Source of the DNA: Ferranicluibacter quercicola
Lineage (GTDB): Bacteria > Pseudomonadota > Alphaproteobacteria > Rhizobiales > Rhizobiaceae
Length of the DNA: 64,000 nucleotides
Direction of reading: 5' to 3'
Assembly: GCF_021168455.1 (NCBI RefSeq)
Contig: NZ_JAJOZR010000003.1
Coordinates: forward strand, 292,648-356,647
Part shown: positions 52,409-61,130 of the stretch, one piece after another
Numbering within the stretch: position 1 is the stretch's first letter
Layout: every line of letters starts with the position of its first letter
Notes under the pieces: model-generated
Told to the model about the DNA's origin: nothing
The model's input: the letters and a program-made list of their open reading frames with translations, nothing else
The model's database searches: none
Program-made: the position numbers and the translations under genes

Positions 52409-53284
52409 TCAGGATTGCCAGCAATCCTCGTTCCACATCTGACGAAGAGACTGACGGTAATCGGGATGCAGGAAGGTATATCCGGCAGCTCGTAGCTTTG
52501 CGTTCGAAACGCGCTTGTTCTCGCCATAGAAGGTGCGCGCCATCGGCGAGAGGTCGGCTGTCTCGAAGGCGGTTTCCGGCGGAGGCGTGACTCCCATCAG
52601 GCGCGCGGCCTCCAGCACGACATCCTGCGGCGGGGCAGGCTCGTCATCGGTCACGTTGAAGATGCCGCCCAGACTCTTTTCGCTGAGGAACGCCACGCAG
52701 CCGGCAATATCCTCGACACGGATCCGGTTGAAGACCTGTCCGGGCTTCACCAGACGCCGTGCCGTGCCATTCGCCAGATTGCAGAAGCCGTTGCGGCCGG
52801 GCCCGTAAATGCCCGACAGCCTGAGAACGGCGACGGGGATGCCTGTGGCCTGCCCGAAACCCGCCCAGGCCGCCTCCGCGGCCACGCGCTCCCGGGACCG
52901 CTCCGATACGGGTTCCAGCGGCGCTTCCTCGGTCACCCAGGCGCCCTTGTGATCGCCATAGACGCCGACCGTCGAGAGATAGGCGGCCCAGCGCAGCCTC
53001 GGCATGAGGCGCGCAATATCCGGCATGCCCGGCCGCATCAGCGGATCGCCGGCCTTGCCGGGCGCGATGGACTGCACGAGATGGGTCGTCCGCTCCATCG
53101 CGGCGCGAAGTTCGGGAGAGATCGTCTCGCCGTCATAGACGAGCGCATCGAGGCCCATGTCGGCAAGCGCCTGCCGCCGCTCGGGCGAGCGGGTGGTCCC
53201 GGCCACCGAGCGTGCCTCCGGCAGAAGACGGCGCGCGATGGCTGCGCCGGAAAAACCGGCCCCCAGAATGAGAACGTCCATCAT
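52409..53284 (-). CDS. NAD(P)-dependent epimerase/dehydratase family protein (YeeZ-like SDR)
   Basis: 291 aa. Rossmann start DVLILGAGFSGAAIARRL, then YLSTVGVYGDHKGAWV with the Tyr of the atypical SDR site, VLRLSGIYGPGRN, and IRVEDIAGCVAFL. Close in layout to YeeZ-type extended SDRs; substrate unknown. The start at 53284 overlaps the queG stop by four bases (ATGA); ATG 53281 is the alternative. Coupled with queG and GST genes upstream. Confidence 0.82.
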   Translation of the reverse strand: MMDVLILGAGFSGAAIARRLLPEARSVAGTTRSPERRQALADMGLDALVYDGETISPELRAAMERTTHLVQSIAPGKAGDPLMRPGMPDIARLMPRLRWAAYLSTVGVYGDHKGAWVTEEAPLEPVSERSRERVAAEAAWAGFGQATGIPVAVLRLSGIYGPGRNGFCNLANGTARRLVKPGQVFNRIRVEDIAGCVAFLSEKSLGGIFNVTDDEPAPPQDVVLEAARLMGVTPPPETAFETADLSPMARTFYGENKRVSNAKLRAAGYTFLHPDYRQSLRQMWNEDCWQS

Positions 53285-54456
53285 GCGGCTCCTGCTCGTA
53301 TCCATTCGTCCAAGACCTCGCTGTCATCTTCCAGAGATCGCTCCCGGGCAAGGTCCCTGAAAGCATCGGGCGACAGCAGCCGGGACAGCGCCCAGACGGC
53401 CATGCCGCGCACCACCGGTGCGGCATCCGCGAGGCGCGCGCGGCACGGGGCGACCAGCGCGGCATCGCCGGAATTGCCGGCGGCGATCAGGCAGTTGCGC
53501 ACGAAACGGTCGCGCCCGATGCGCTTGACCGGGGAACCGGAGAACAGCGCGCGGAAACCGGCATCGTCCAGTGCGAGGAGAAGGGCAAGCGAGGGCGCCG
53601 CCAGATCGGCGCGGGCCTTCAGCTTCATCTCGCTCGCGACGGCCGCGAACTTGTTCCAGGGACAGGCCGAGAGACAGTCGTCGCAGCCATAGATGCGATT
53701 GCCGATGGCCGGGCGCAGCGCGGGATCGATCGGCCCCTTGTGCTCGATCGTGAGGTAGGAGATGCAGCGGCGCGCGTCGATCTTGTAGGGTGCTGGAAAG
53801 GCATCCGTCGGGCAGGCATCCAAGCACGCGCGACAGGAGCCACAGTGATCGCGCTCGGGCGCGTCGATCTCCAGTTCCTCCGTCGTGAACAGGCTGCCGA
53901 GAAACAGCCAGGAGCCGAAGCTTCGGCTGACGAGATTGGTGTGCTTGCCCTGCCAGCCGATGCCCGCCTGCTCGGCCAGCGGCTTTTCCATGACCGGCGC
54001 GGTATCCACGAACACCTTGACGTCGGCGCCGGCCCGCGCGGCAAAACGCGTCGCGACTTCCTTCAGGCGCCCCTTGATGACATCGTGATAATCGCGGTTC
54101 TGGGCATAGACGGAGATCGCGCCGCGATCCTTCCGGTCGAGCACGGCGCGCGGGTCGTGGTCCGGGCCGTAATTCATGCCGAACATGACGACCGAGCGGA
54201 CCTCGCTCCAGAGCGTACGCGGGTCGCCGCGCCGCTCGGCGGTCTCGGCCATCCAGTCCATGGTGCCGTGATAGTCGTGATCCAGAAAATCCGCGAGGCG
54301 GGCCGGCGCATCCGGGATCGTGTCGGGCGTCGTGACGCGACAGAGGTCGAAGCCCTTGTCGCGCGCTTCGGCCTTGAGAAAGGCCGTGAGGCTCGCGCGG
54401 CGGCGCAGGGTCGCGCCGTCCGCGCGGCCTTGCGGATCAGAAGTCGAGGTCCGCAT
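53281..54456 (-). CDS. queG: Epoxyqueuosine reductase
   Basis: 391 aa. Final step of queuosine synthesis: reduces epoxyqueuosine in tRNA using cobalamin and two Fe4S4 clusters. Clusters: CGSCRACLDACP and the later CDDCLSACPWNKF. The cobalamin domain has FVDTAPVMEKPLAEQAGIGW, and there are HEAT-like repeats at the C-terminus. Normal length. It overlaps the GST gene by 20 bp and the epimerase gene by four, a tight minus-strand operon. Confidence 0.93.
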   Translation of the reverse strand: MRTSTSDPQGRADGATLRRRASLTAFLKAEARDKGFDLCRVTTPDTIPDAPARLADFLDHDYHGTMDWMAETAERRGDPRTLWSEVRSVVMFGMNYGPDHDPRAVLDRKDRGAISVYAQNRDYHDVIKGRLKEVATRFAARAGADVKVFVDTAPVMEKPLAEQAGIGWQGKHTNLVSRSFGSWLFLGSLFTTEELEIDAPERDHCGSCRACLDACPTDAFPAPYKIDARRCISYLTIEHKGPIDPALRPAIGNRIYGCDDCLSACPWNKFAAVASEMKLKARADLAAPSLALLLALDDAGFRALFSGSPVKRIGRDRFVRNCLIAAGNSGDAALVAPCRARLADAAPVVRGMAVWALSRLLSPDAFRDLARERSLEDDSEVLDEWIRAGAA

Positions 54457-55129
54457 AATGCGATACCGGGGTCAGGCCGCGCACGCGCTCGGCCAGCAGC
54501 GGGCGGAAGGAGGGGCGCGACTTCAGGCGCTGGTACCAGTCCTTGGCGGCCGGCGCCTCCGTCCAGTCGATCTCACCCATATAGTCGAGCACGGAAAGGG
54601 CCGCCGCCGCCGCGAGATCGGCATAGGACAGCCGGTCGCCCGCCAGATAGGTGCGCGACCCCGCAAGCCAGGACAGATACTTCATGTGCTGGCGGATATT
54701 GGCGCGCGACAGGCGCAGCATCTTCGAATCCGGCGCGCCGCCGCCCTGCTCCGCGGTCATCTGCAGCTTGAAGATCCGCTCGCGCACCAGCGGACGCGTC
54801 ACGTCCGCCTCCATCTTCACGAGGAACCACTCGGTCAGGCGGCGGATTTCCGCGCGCTGGAACGGATCTTCCGCCAGAAGCCGGCGCTCGCGCTTCAGCA
54901 CGCCGTTGGTTTCGTCGAGATACTCGGAAATGACCGAGGCGCCGCTGAGGGCGCGCATGCTGTCATCCACATAGACCGGCAGCGTGCCCGCGGGATTGAG
55001 CGCCAGAAAATCGCGCCGCTTCTCCCAGGGCTGCTCTTCCGTCAAATCCGTCTGGTAGCCGTATTCCGACAGGATGAGCCGGACGAAACGGGACGCTGTG
55101 GACATGGGGTGATGATAGAGTGTGGGCAT
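54437..55129 (-). CDS. Glutathione S-transferase family protein
   Basis: 230 aa. N-terminal thioredoxin-like domain (PTLYHHPMSTASRFVRLILSE; NPAGTLPVYVDD with the cis-Pro; ALSGASVISEYLDE with the glutathione-binding Ser) and an all-helical C-terminal domain (YLAGDRLSYADLAAAAAL). Reaction unknown. First gene of the GST-queG-epimerase run; ATG 55129 has a normal start region. Confidence 0.88.
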   Translation of the reverse strand: MPTLYHHPMSTASRFVRLILSEYGYQTDLTEEQPWEKRRDFLALNPAGTLPVYVDDSMRALSGASVISEYLDETNGVLKRERRLLAEDPFQRAEIRRLTEWFLVKMEADVTRPLVRERIFKLQMTAEQGGGAPDSKMLRLSRANIRQHMKYLSWLAGSRTYLAGDRLSYADLAAAAALSVLDYMGEIDWTEAPAAKDWYQRLKSRPSFRPLLAERVRGLTPVSHYADLDF

Positions 55130-55324
55130 CGATGCGTCTGTCTCGGAACAGGTTTTCTAGGTTGGATCGCGGGGCGCGGTTTCATCTGGCAATGGCAGAG
55201 AGAAGGCAGCTATAAGACAGCGCTCGTCGCAGCTATAGAAGCAAGCTTTCCCGAACTCAAGCGAATCGGCCCTCCCCCGGTTCGTAAACCCTTAAACTCC
55301 TTTGCTTAAAGGAAACTTTACCTC

Positions 55325-56131
55325 ATGCCCGAACATTCGATCTTCAGTGCGCTCATTCTGGGCCTTATCGAAGGCCTGACAGAGTTCATTCCCGTGTCCT
55401 CCACGGCGCATATCCTGCTGGCCGGCCATTTCCTGGGCTTCGAATCGAAGGGAAAGACCTTCGAGATCATCATCCAGCTCGGCGCGATCCTTGCCATCCT
55501 CACCGTCTATTTCCAGCGGCTGTGGTCGATCCTCATCGCACTGCCCAGCGATCCCCGGGCACGGCGCTTCGTGCTCCTCATCCTGCTCGCCTTCCTGCCG
55601 GCAGCGATCATCGGGTTCCTTGCCCATGACTTCATCAAGAACGTGCTGTTCGAGACGCCGAAGCTGATCTGCGTCATGCTGATCGTCGGCGGCATCATTC
55701 TCTACGCGATCGATCGCATGCCGATGAAGCCGCGCTACCGCGACATGATGGACTATACGCCCGCGCTGGCGCTGAAGATCGGCCTGTTCCAGTGCCTCGC
55801 CATGATTCCCGGCACGTCCCGCTCCGGCGCGACCATCGCCGGTTCGCTGCTGATGGGCACCGACAAGCGCTCGGCGGCGGAATTCTCCTTCTTCCTCGCC
55901 ATCCCCACCATGCTGGGCGCGACGGTTCTCGATCTCTACAAGAATCGCGACGTGCTCGACTTCAACGATGCCTCGCTGATCGCGGTCGGCTTCATCGCCG
56001 CCTTCGTCTCGGCGCTGCTCGTGGTACGCTCGCTGCTCGCCTTCGTGTCCAGCCGCGGCTTCGCCCCGTTCGCCATCTGGCGCATCATCGTCGGCACGGC
56101 CGGCCTGATCGGCCTTACCGTTTTCGGCTGA
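55325..56131 (+). CDS. uppP: Undecaprenyl-diphosphate phosphatase (BacA/UppP)
   Basis: 268 aa integral membrane enzyme that recycles the lipid carrier of cell-wall and polysaccharide synthesis. Active-site stretches: LIEGLTEFIPVSSTAHILL near the N-terminus and MIPGTSRSGATIAGSL in the second half, with several membrane helices. Divergent from the GST gene. A 13-bp-stem hairpin follows 15 bp after the stop. Confidence 0.94.
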   Translation: MPEHSIFSALILGLIEGLTEFIPVSSTAHILLAGHFLGFESKGKTFEIIIQLGAILAILTVYFQRLWSILIALPSDPRARRFVLLILLAFLPAAIIGFLAHDFIKNVLFETPKLICVMLIVGGIILYAIDRMPMKPRYRDMMDYTPALALKIGLFQCLAMIPGTSRSGATIAGSLLMGTDKRSAAEFSFFLAIPTMLGATVLDLYKNRDVLDFNDASLIAVGFIAAFVSALLVVRSLLAFVSSRGFAPFAIWRIIVGTAGLIGLTVFG

Positions 56132-56145
56132 CGCTCGACACGAAA

Positions 56146-56183
56146 AAACCGCATGCAGCCGGATCACGGTCTGCATGCGGTTT
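56146..56183 (+). terminator. Rho-independent terminator after uppP
   Basis: Perfect 13-bp stem AAACCGCATGCAG / CTGCATGCGGTTT around a 12-nt loop. The T-run is short, but with the A-tract upstream it can also act on the minus strand for the small gene at 56255. Confidence 0.82.
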
Positions 56184-56254
56184 CCTGGCCCCCGCCATAG
56201 CTTTACGAAATTCGTGTCGGCAGCCGATCGAACATCACGGCTGCGACGACGACA

Positions 56255-56419
56255 TCAGCGACCGGAAACGAGACCGATCGACGAGGTCGTGCAAGGATCG
56301 ACGCCATAAGCCGGCGCACAGTTATCGTGGCTGCCTGCCACGGTCTTCGGCGCGGCGAACGAGCCTGCGACGATGACCAATGCCGCGCACGCAAAGAAGA
56401 TTGCGATCGACTTACCCAT
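56255..56419 (-). CDS. Small secreted protein with two cysteines
   Basis: 54 aa, found by translating the gap after uppP. The N-terminal signal (GKSIAIFFACAALVIVAGSFAA) leaves a mature part of about 30 residues beginning PKTVAGSHDN with Cys in DNCAPAYG and DPCTTSS. No homologue recognised. Upstream GAGAG is only three bases away, so the ribosome site is poor. A hairpin lies beyond its stop. Real but uncharacterised, or possibly spurious. Confidence 0.5.
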   Translation of the reverse strand: MGKSIAIFFACAALVIVAGSFAAPKTVAGSHDNCAPAYGVDPCTTSSIGLVSGR

Positions 56420-56593
56420 TTACTCTCTAGCCTTTCGAGATGTCGGAATGGCGTGCTCTGACCCTGACAAAGGCACGCGGCTGCTGTCTATGCTCCAGCA
56501 CCGGCACAAGCAATAACGCAACATGTTGAATCGCCGGTAAAGGCCAACGGCAAATGTGCAGTGCGGCAGAACTGCAACGCCGCCGCGTCCGGA

Positions 56594-56623
56594 CAAACAA
56601 AAGCCGCCGGTGGCAAGCCGGCG
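56594..56623 (-). terminator. Terminator after the NDUFA9-like gene
   Basis: GCCGCCGG / CCGGCGGC perfect 8-bp stem with a 7-nt loop, followed on the minus strand by TTTTGTTTG, 30 bp after the stop of the gene at 56653. Confidence 0.82.
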
Positions 56624-56652
56624 GCGGGTTCGTTCGGTCGCTCATCGTGGGC

Positions 56653-57633
56653 TCAGGCCGCCTTGCCGGAGCGCGTGTACTGGCCCTGCGGCCGGTAGCG
56701 GACGAGGTAGCTCGGTATGATCGCCTCGACCAGCGTCGGCTCGATGCCGAAGGCCTTGAAGGTGCGTCCCTCGGCTTCGGCTGCCGGCGAGACGACGTTG
56801 TCGCTCTTGAGCAGCGTCACCTGATCCGATGTCAGTGGCGGCGCGACGAGCGGCACCAGGGAGGCGATGCTGCCGATCAGCGACGCGGCACCGAAGGGCA
56901 GCGTGACGAGCACGCGCTTGCGGTCGATCGCCTTCAGCATGATTTCGAGACACTGGCGGAAGGTCAGCACTTCCGGGCCACCGAGTTCGTAGATCCGGCC
57001 CTTCTCGACCTTGCCTTCGACCGCCTTGGCGACGGCTTCCGCGAGATCTGCGACATAGACCGGCTGGAACGCGGTCTTGCCGCCGCCGACCAGCGGCAGG
57101 GCCGGCGAGAAGCGCGACATCTGGGCGAACTTGTTGAAGAAGCCATCCTCGGGACCGAAGACGATCGAGGGACGCAGGATGACGGCATCCGGCTTGATGT
57201 CCATCACCGCCTTTTCGGCCTTCGCCTTCGACTGGGCGTAGACGGAATCGCTGCCGGCATCCGCACCGATCGCGGAAATGTGGGTGAGCGACGCGCCGAC
57301 GCTGCGGGCGGCCTCGGCCACGGCGCGCGCGCCAAAATCCTGCACGGCATCGAACGTGTTGCGACCGGCCTCGAACAGGATGCCGACGCAATTGACCACG
57401 TGGTCGCTGCCCTGCACGGCGGCGTCGACCGACTGGCGGTAGCGCAGGTTCGCCTGGACGAAGGAGATCTGGCCGACATTGCCGAGCGGCTGCAGGAAAC
57501 CCGCCAGATCCGGGCGGCGCACGGCGACCCGGATGCGGAAACCGCGCCGAGCGAGCGCGCGCACCACGTGCCTCCCGACGAATCCCGATCCGCCGAAGAC
57601 GGTGACGAGCGGGGGAAGATTGGACAGGGTCAT
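56653..57633 (-). CDS. Complex I NDUFA9-subunit family / NAD-dependent epimerase-like protein
   Basis: 326 aa. N-terminal Rossmann motif VTVFGGSGFVGRHVVRAL, then VNCVGILFEAGRNTFDAVQ, YAQSKAKAEKAV (atypical SDR Tyr-x-x-x-Lys), and ILRPSIVFGPEDGFFN. This is the alphaproteobacterial relative of the mitochondrial complex I accessory subunit NDUFA9, thought to bind NADPH. A role in respiration is inferred from that family, and no nuo genes are next to it. Good terminator downstream. Confidence 0.87.
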   Translation of the reverse strand: MTLSNLPPLVTVFGGSGFVGRHVVRALARRGFRIRVAVRRPDLAGFLQPLGNVGQISFVQANLRYRQSVDAAVQGSDHVVNCVGILFEAGRNTFDAVQDFGARAVAEAARSVGASLTHISAIGADAGSDSVYAQSKAKAEKAVMDIKPDAVILRPSIVFGPEDGFFNKFAQMSRFSPALPLVGGGKTAFQPVYVADLAEAVAKAVEGKVEKGRIYELGGPEVLTFRQCLEIMLKAIDRKRVLVTLPFGAASLIGSIASLVPLVAPPLTSDQVTLLKSDNVVSPAAEAEGRTFKAFGIEPTLVEAIIPSYLVRYRPQGQYTRSGKAA

Positions 57634-57744
57634 GGAACGGCGCTCCGGTGTTTTTCAGGCAGGATCAGACATCCGATATAGCTTACCCTGCCTCCTACGG
57701 GAAGGTATCATGCGGCGCAACAGGCCGCAGACGGGAAGCTCGGT

Positions 57745-58032
57745 TCAGACGCCTTCGACCACCAGCATGTCGGCATCGGCGACCTCCTGGCGGATGGCTG
57801 CCGCGATCTGGTATTCCGGCGAATTGTAGCAGGCGACGGCGGCCTCCATCGACGGGAATTCGATGATAACGTTGCGCGCGCGGATATCGCCTTCGAGCTT
57901 TTCCACCGCTCCGCCGCGTGCGAGGAAGACGGCGCCATACGCTTCGAAGGCGGGCTTGGCCGCCGAAACGTAGTCCTTGTAGTGTTCGGCATCGCGGACA
58001 TCCACGCGGGCGATCCAGTATCCCTTGGCCAT
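57745..58032 (-). CDS. DUF1330 protein
   Basis: 95 aa dimeric ferredoxin-like-fold protein: AKGYWIARVDVRDAEHYKDYV at the start, FLARGGAVEKLEGD, and VIIEFPSMEAAVACYNSPEYQ. Function of the family is unknown. ATG 58032 begins the conserved part and the frame open to 58197 is not needed. Between pyrF and the NDUFA9-like gene on the same strand. Confidence 0.88.
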   Translation of the reverse strand: MAKGYWIARVDVRDAEHYKDYVSAAKPAFEAYGAVFLARGGAVEKLEGDIRARNVIIEFPSMEAAVACYNSPEYQIAAAIRQEVADADMLVVEGV

Positions 58033-58069
58033 CGCACCCTCCTTCTTCACGCGTTCTGTGTTGAAACGC

Positions 58070-58783
58070 TCAGTCGTTGCTGGGCCAGCTTGCCCGGCGC
58101 ATATCGTCGAGAATGGCGCGCGTTGCAGCCCGCGGGTCGTCCGCCTTGACGATCGGCCGCCCGACGACGAGGTGGCTCGCACCGGCCGAGATCGCATCGA
58201 ACGGGGTCATCACCCGCTTCTGGTCGCCCTTGTCGGCCCCGGCCGGGCGGATGCCGGGCGTGACCACGGCGAGATCCGGACCGACGACCTCGCGGACGAT
58301 CGCGGCCTCCTCGGCCGAACAGACGATGCCGCCCATTCCGGCGTCGCGAGCCTGGGCGGCCCGGCGCAGCACAAGCGCGCGAGGATCGTCGGCATAACCG
58401 GCGGCCGCAAGATCGTCTGCGTCCATCGAGGTCAGCACGGTCACGCCAAGCAGGCAGAGGCCGGAACCCTTCGCAGCCTCGACGGCCGCCGCCATGGCTT
58501 TGGGATAGGCGTGCAGCGTCAGCATGGTCATGCCCATGCGCGCGATGTTTTCCACGCCTTTGGCGACGGTATTGTCGATATCGAGAAGCTTCATGTCGAG
58601 GAAGATCTTCTTGCCCGACGCGGCGAGGTCTCGCGCAAAGTCGAGACCGCCGGCGAAGACCAGCTGGTAGCCGATCTTGTAGAACTGGCCGTCGTCACCG
58701 ATCGCATCGACGATGCCTTGCGCCTCGGCGATCGTGGGAACGTCGAGGCCGATGATCAACCTGTCGCGCGCTGCCTCAGCCAT
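58070..58783 (-). CDS. pyrF: Orotidine-5'-phosphate decarboxylase
   Basis: 237 aa. Last step of UMP synthesis. LIIGLDVPTIAEA at the N-terminus, then the catalytic tetrad region IFLDMKLLDIDNTVAKG (Lys-Asp-Lys-Asp array), VTPGIRPAGADKGDQKR (phosphate loop) and HLVVGRPIVKADDP. ATG 58783 overlaps the end of the phosphatase gene by 8 bp, indicating coupling. Normal length. Confidence 0.95.
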   Translation of the reverse strand: MAEAARDRLIIGLDVPTIAEAQGIVDAIGDDGQFYKIGYQLVFAGGLDFARDLAASGKKIFLDMKLLDIDNTVAKGVENIARMGMTMLTLHAYPKAMAAAVEAAKGSGLCLLGVTVLTSMDADDLAAAGYADDPRALVLRRAAQARDAGMGGIVCSAEEAAIVREVVGPDLAVVTPGIRPAGADKGDQKRVMTPFDAISAGASHLVVGRPIVKADDPRAATRAILDDMRRASWPSND

Positions 58784-59369
58784 CCGTCCACCCCTGCCAG
58801 TCCTCGATGCGGGTCCACTTGCACACCGGGCGCCTGCGGGCAAGGGGAAAAGCGAAGAGGTTGCCGCCGCCCGGACCCTGGTCGTGCGCCCGCGACACGG
58901 GAATGCCGGAGAGATGACAATACAGCAAGGTGCCGACGCCGCCATGGCCGATGATGGCGATCGGGATCGACGGATCATGCGCATCGAGCAGGGCCATGAC
59001 CACGCGAACGATGCGGGCCTGCGCATCGTGCGCCGTCTCCCAGCCGCGGAAGCTCACGGCCGGGTCGGTGAAGAAACGGTCCGCTGCCGCCTCGAACTCT
59101 GCCGGCGGCAGGAAGCCTGTCGCCGAACGGTCGTTCTCGCCGCTGTCCTTCAGGACATCGACGGATGATCCCGACGCCTCGGCGAGAAGGCCCGCGGTCT
59201 CCAGCGCCTTCGTCTCGTCCGAGGAGACGAGGCGACCGAGGCCGCGCGCCCAGCCGGACGCTGCGGCCATCCGGGCGCGCTCACGGCCTTTCTCGGAAAG
59301 CCCCCAGCGCGGGATCGGCACGTCCGGATCGATCGCGACCTCGGGGTGGCTGATATAGAGACCGAACAC
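58776..59369 (-). CDS. Histidine phosphatase superfamily protein with altered RHG motif
   Basis: 197 aa. The superfamily normally opens with Arg-His-Gly; here the N-terminus reads GLYISHPEVAI, keeping a His but with Ser in place of Arg. The second catalytic His (IAIIGHGGVGTL) and the acid-region GWETAHDA are present, and LVSSDETKALETAG matches the family SxxxRxxQTA segment without its Arg. Activity is therefore uncertain. It lies between the PmtA-like methyltransferase (6 bp) and pyrF (8-bp overlap). Confidence 0.8.
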   Translation of the reverse strand: MFGLYISHPEVAIDPDVPIPRWGLSEKGRERARMAAASGWARGLGRLVSSDETKALETAGLLAEASGSSVDVLKDSGENDRSATGFLPPAEFEAAADRFFTDPAVSFRGWETAHDAQARIVRVVMALLDAHDPSIPIAIIGHGGVGTLLYCHLSGIPVSRAHDQGPGGGNLFAFPLARRRPVCKWTRIEDWQGWTDG

Positions 59370-59375
59370 GATGCC

Positions 59376-59972
59376 TCAGTGCGTCTTGCGGTAGATCCAG
59401 AGGCGCGCCGGCGGAATGTTGCGCATGATGAAGTCGAGCTGTTCCGTGCGGAACCGGTCCGGCATGTTGGCGACCGGCGAGCGCGGGCCGTAGGAAATCT
59501 GCACCACCGGACGGCCGACGGGCACCCGCGTCAGCAGATCCTCGATCAGCGCGACGCGTTGCTGCATCGGGATGGTGAGGAGCGGCACGGCGCAGATGAC
59601 GCAATCGAACTGTTCGTTGGCGCGGCGGCCGAGGGTCGTTCCCAGATTGAAGGCATCGCCGTTGATGAACTCCACCGTGGGAAAGCGCTTCAGAAGCTGA
59701 TTGTAGAAATCGGTCGAATATTCGACCGAAACCAGCTGCTCGGGTGCCACGCCGTGATCGAGGATCGCCTTGGTGATGACGCCGGTTCCGGGCCCGAGTT
59801 CGAGGACCGGAAGACCGGAACCCGTATCGATGACGCTCGCCATCCGCCGTGCCGCAATCGACGAGGTCGGCGTGATCGCACCGACGGCTTTCATATTGCT
59901 ACGCCAGCCCTTGAAGAACCGGATTTCCTCATCGAATTTCTTGCCGAAACGCTCTTTCAAACGCAAATTCAT
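59376..59972 (-). CDS. Class I SAM-dependent methyltransferase, PmtA (phosphatidylethanolamine N-methyltransferase)-like
   Basis: 198 aa. The SAM site reads VLELGPGTGVITKAIL (motif I, GxGxG-like). The N-terminal amphipathic segment FFKGWRSNMKAVGAITPTSS resembles the membrane-binding start of rhizobial PmtA, and VEFINGDAFNL is motif III. It may turn phosphatidylethanolamine into phosphatidylcholine in steps, but other lipid or ligand substrates are possible. GGAG six bases before ATG 59972; GTG 59984 overlaps it. It leads the unit with the phosphatase and pyrF. Confidence 0.8.
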   Translation of the reverse strand: MNLRLKERFGKKFDEEIRFFKGWRSNMKAVGAITPTSSIAARRMASVIDTGSGLPVLELGPGTGVITKAILDHGVAPEQLVSVEYSTDFYNQLLKRFPTVEFINGDAFNLGTTLGRRANEQFDCVICAVPLLTIPMQQRVALIEDLLTRVPVGRPVVQISYGPRSPVANMPDRFRTEQLDFIMRNIPPARLWIYRKTH

Positions 59973-60173
59973 ACTCGTCTCCACTGCGACTCGCTGCTTG
60001 AGCGTTTGCTGTCATACCGCATTCAAAAAACCAACGCGACAGAAACCATTCTCTTTGCGTCATTTCGTTGTGAATGTCCCAATCCGGTCGCCACGCCCTA
60101 CGCCATCCGAACACCGGCTGTCAGAGGGACATCGGGCGTGTAGACTGCCGGTCGAAACACGACGGAGCTCAGA

Positions 60174-61085
60174 ATGAACGGTTCAGTGTCCTTCCTTGGC
60201 TTTCCGGGTCGCCTTGCCCCGGAGATCCGCCCCGTCGCCGCCGTCTTCGGTGCCGGCCACGGAAGCACCTATCCAGGCAAAGACAGCAGCGGCTACGCGC
60301 TGGCCGCGGACGCCATTCGGGCCGCGAGCCAGGAGGACGCCGGACTGATCGATCATTGGGACTTCGATCTCGGCGGGCCGCTGTTCGATGCCGGCACGCC
60401 ATGCTGCCTCGATCTCGGAAACGTGCCGACCCGGATGGAGGACAATGCGGGCAATCGGGCACGGATCGAGGCGACGACACGGGAGGTGCTCGCAACGGGT
60501 GTCGCACCCGTTCTTCTGGGCGGCGACGATTCCGTCGTGATCCCGTTTCTCGCGGGCTTCGGCGACGTGGGACCGATCTGGATCGTCCAGATCGACGCGC
60601 ATATCGACTGGCGAGACACGCTGCACGGCGAGCGATACGGCTATTCGAGCCCCATGCGGCGGGCGAACGAGATGCGCCATGTCGCCGGCATCGTGCAGGT
60701 GGGCATGCGCGGTATCGGCAGTGCGCGCCGTGCCGAGGTCGAGGATGCCGCGCGCTTCGGCAGTCATCTCGTTACCGCGCGGCAGGTTCATGCCGAGGGC
60801 GTTGCGGCCGCCCTTCGACATATTCCGGAGGGCACAAAGGTCGTCATGACGGTGGATTGCGACGGGCTCGACCCTGGCATCATGCCGGGCGTGGCCGCGC
60901 CATCGCCGGGCGGGCTCACCTATACGCAGGTGATCGACATGATCGAAGGTGTCGGCAGACGCAGCCGGCTTGTCGGTTTCGACCTGGTCGAACTCTTTCC
61001 GCCAGCCGACATTGCGGGCCTCTCCGCCTTGACGGCGTCCCGTCTGGTGGCCAACGCCATCGGCGCGATCGTCCGCCAGAGATAA
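60174..61085 (+). CDS. Ureohydrolase (agmatinase/arginase family) with variant metal motif
   Basis: 303 aa. Arginase-type fold. Second and third metal motifs are standard: VQIDAHIDW (DAHxD) and MTVDCDGLDPGIMPGVAAPSPGG (split; DxDxxDP). The first motif, normally GGDHS, reads GGDDSVVIPF, so one expected Mn-ligand His is Asp. Glu in the C-terminal FDLVELFPPAD is kept. It is annotated as agmatinase-like, but substrate is open (guanidino acids such as guanidinobutyrate are alternatives). Isolated plus-strand gene. Confidence 0.84.
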   Translation: MNGSVSFLGFPGRLAPEIRPVAAVFGAGHGSTYPGKDSSGYALAADAIRAASQEDAGLIDHWDFDLGGPLFDAGTPCCLDLGNVPTRMEDNAGNRARIEATTREVLATGVAPVLLGGDDSVVIPFLAGFGDVGPIWIVQIDAHIDWRDTLHGERYGYSSPMRRANEMRHVAGIVQVGMRGIGSARRAEVEDAARFGSHLVTARQVHAEGVAAALRHIPEGTKVVMTVDCDGLDPGIMPGVAAPSPGGLTYTQVIDMIEGVGRRSRLVGFDLVELFPPADIAGLSALTASRLVANAIGAIVRQR

Positions 61086-61130
61086 GCCGTCCTCCGGTGG
61101 GCGACGCCCGCCTGCCGCAGCCCGCGTGGA

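Noticed and set aside
52313..52495. Short open frame across the rlpA-epimerase gap
   Set aside because: No ribosome site, overlaps the epimerase end on the other strand and lies in AT-rich non-coding DNA.
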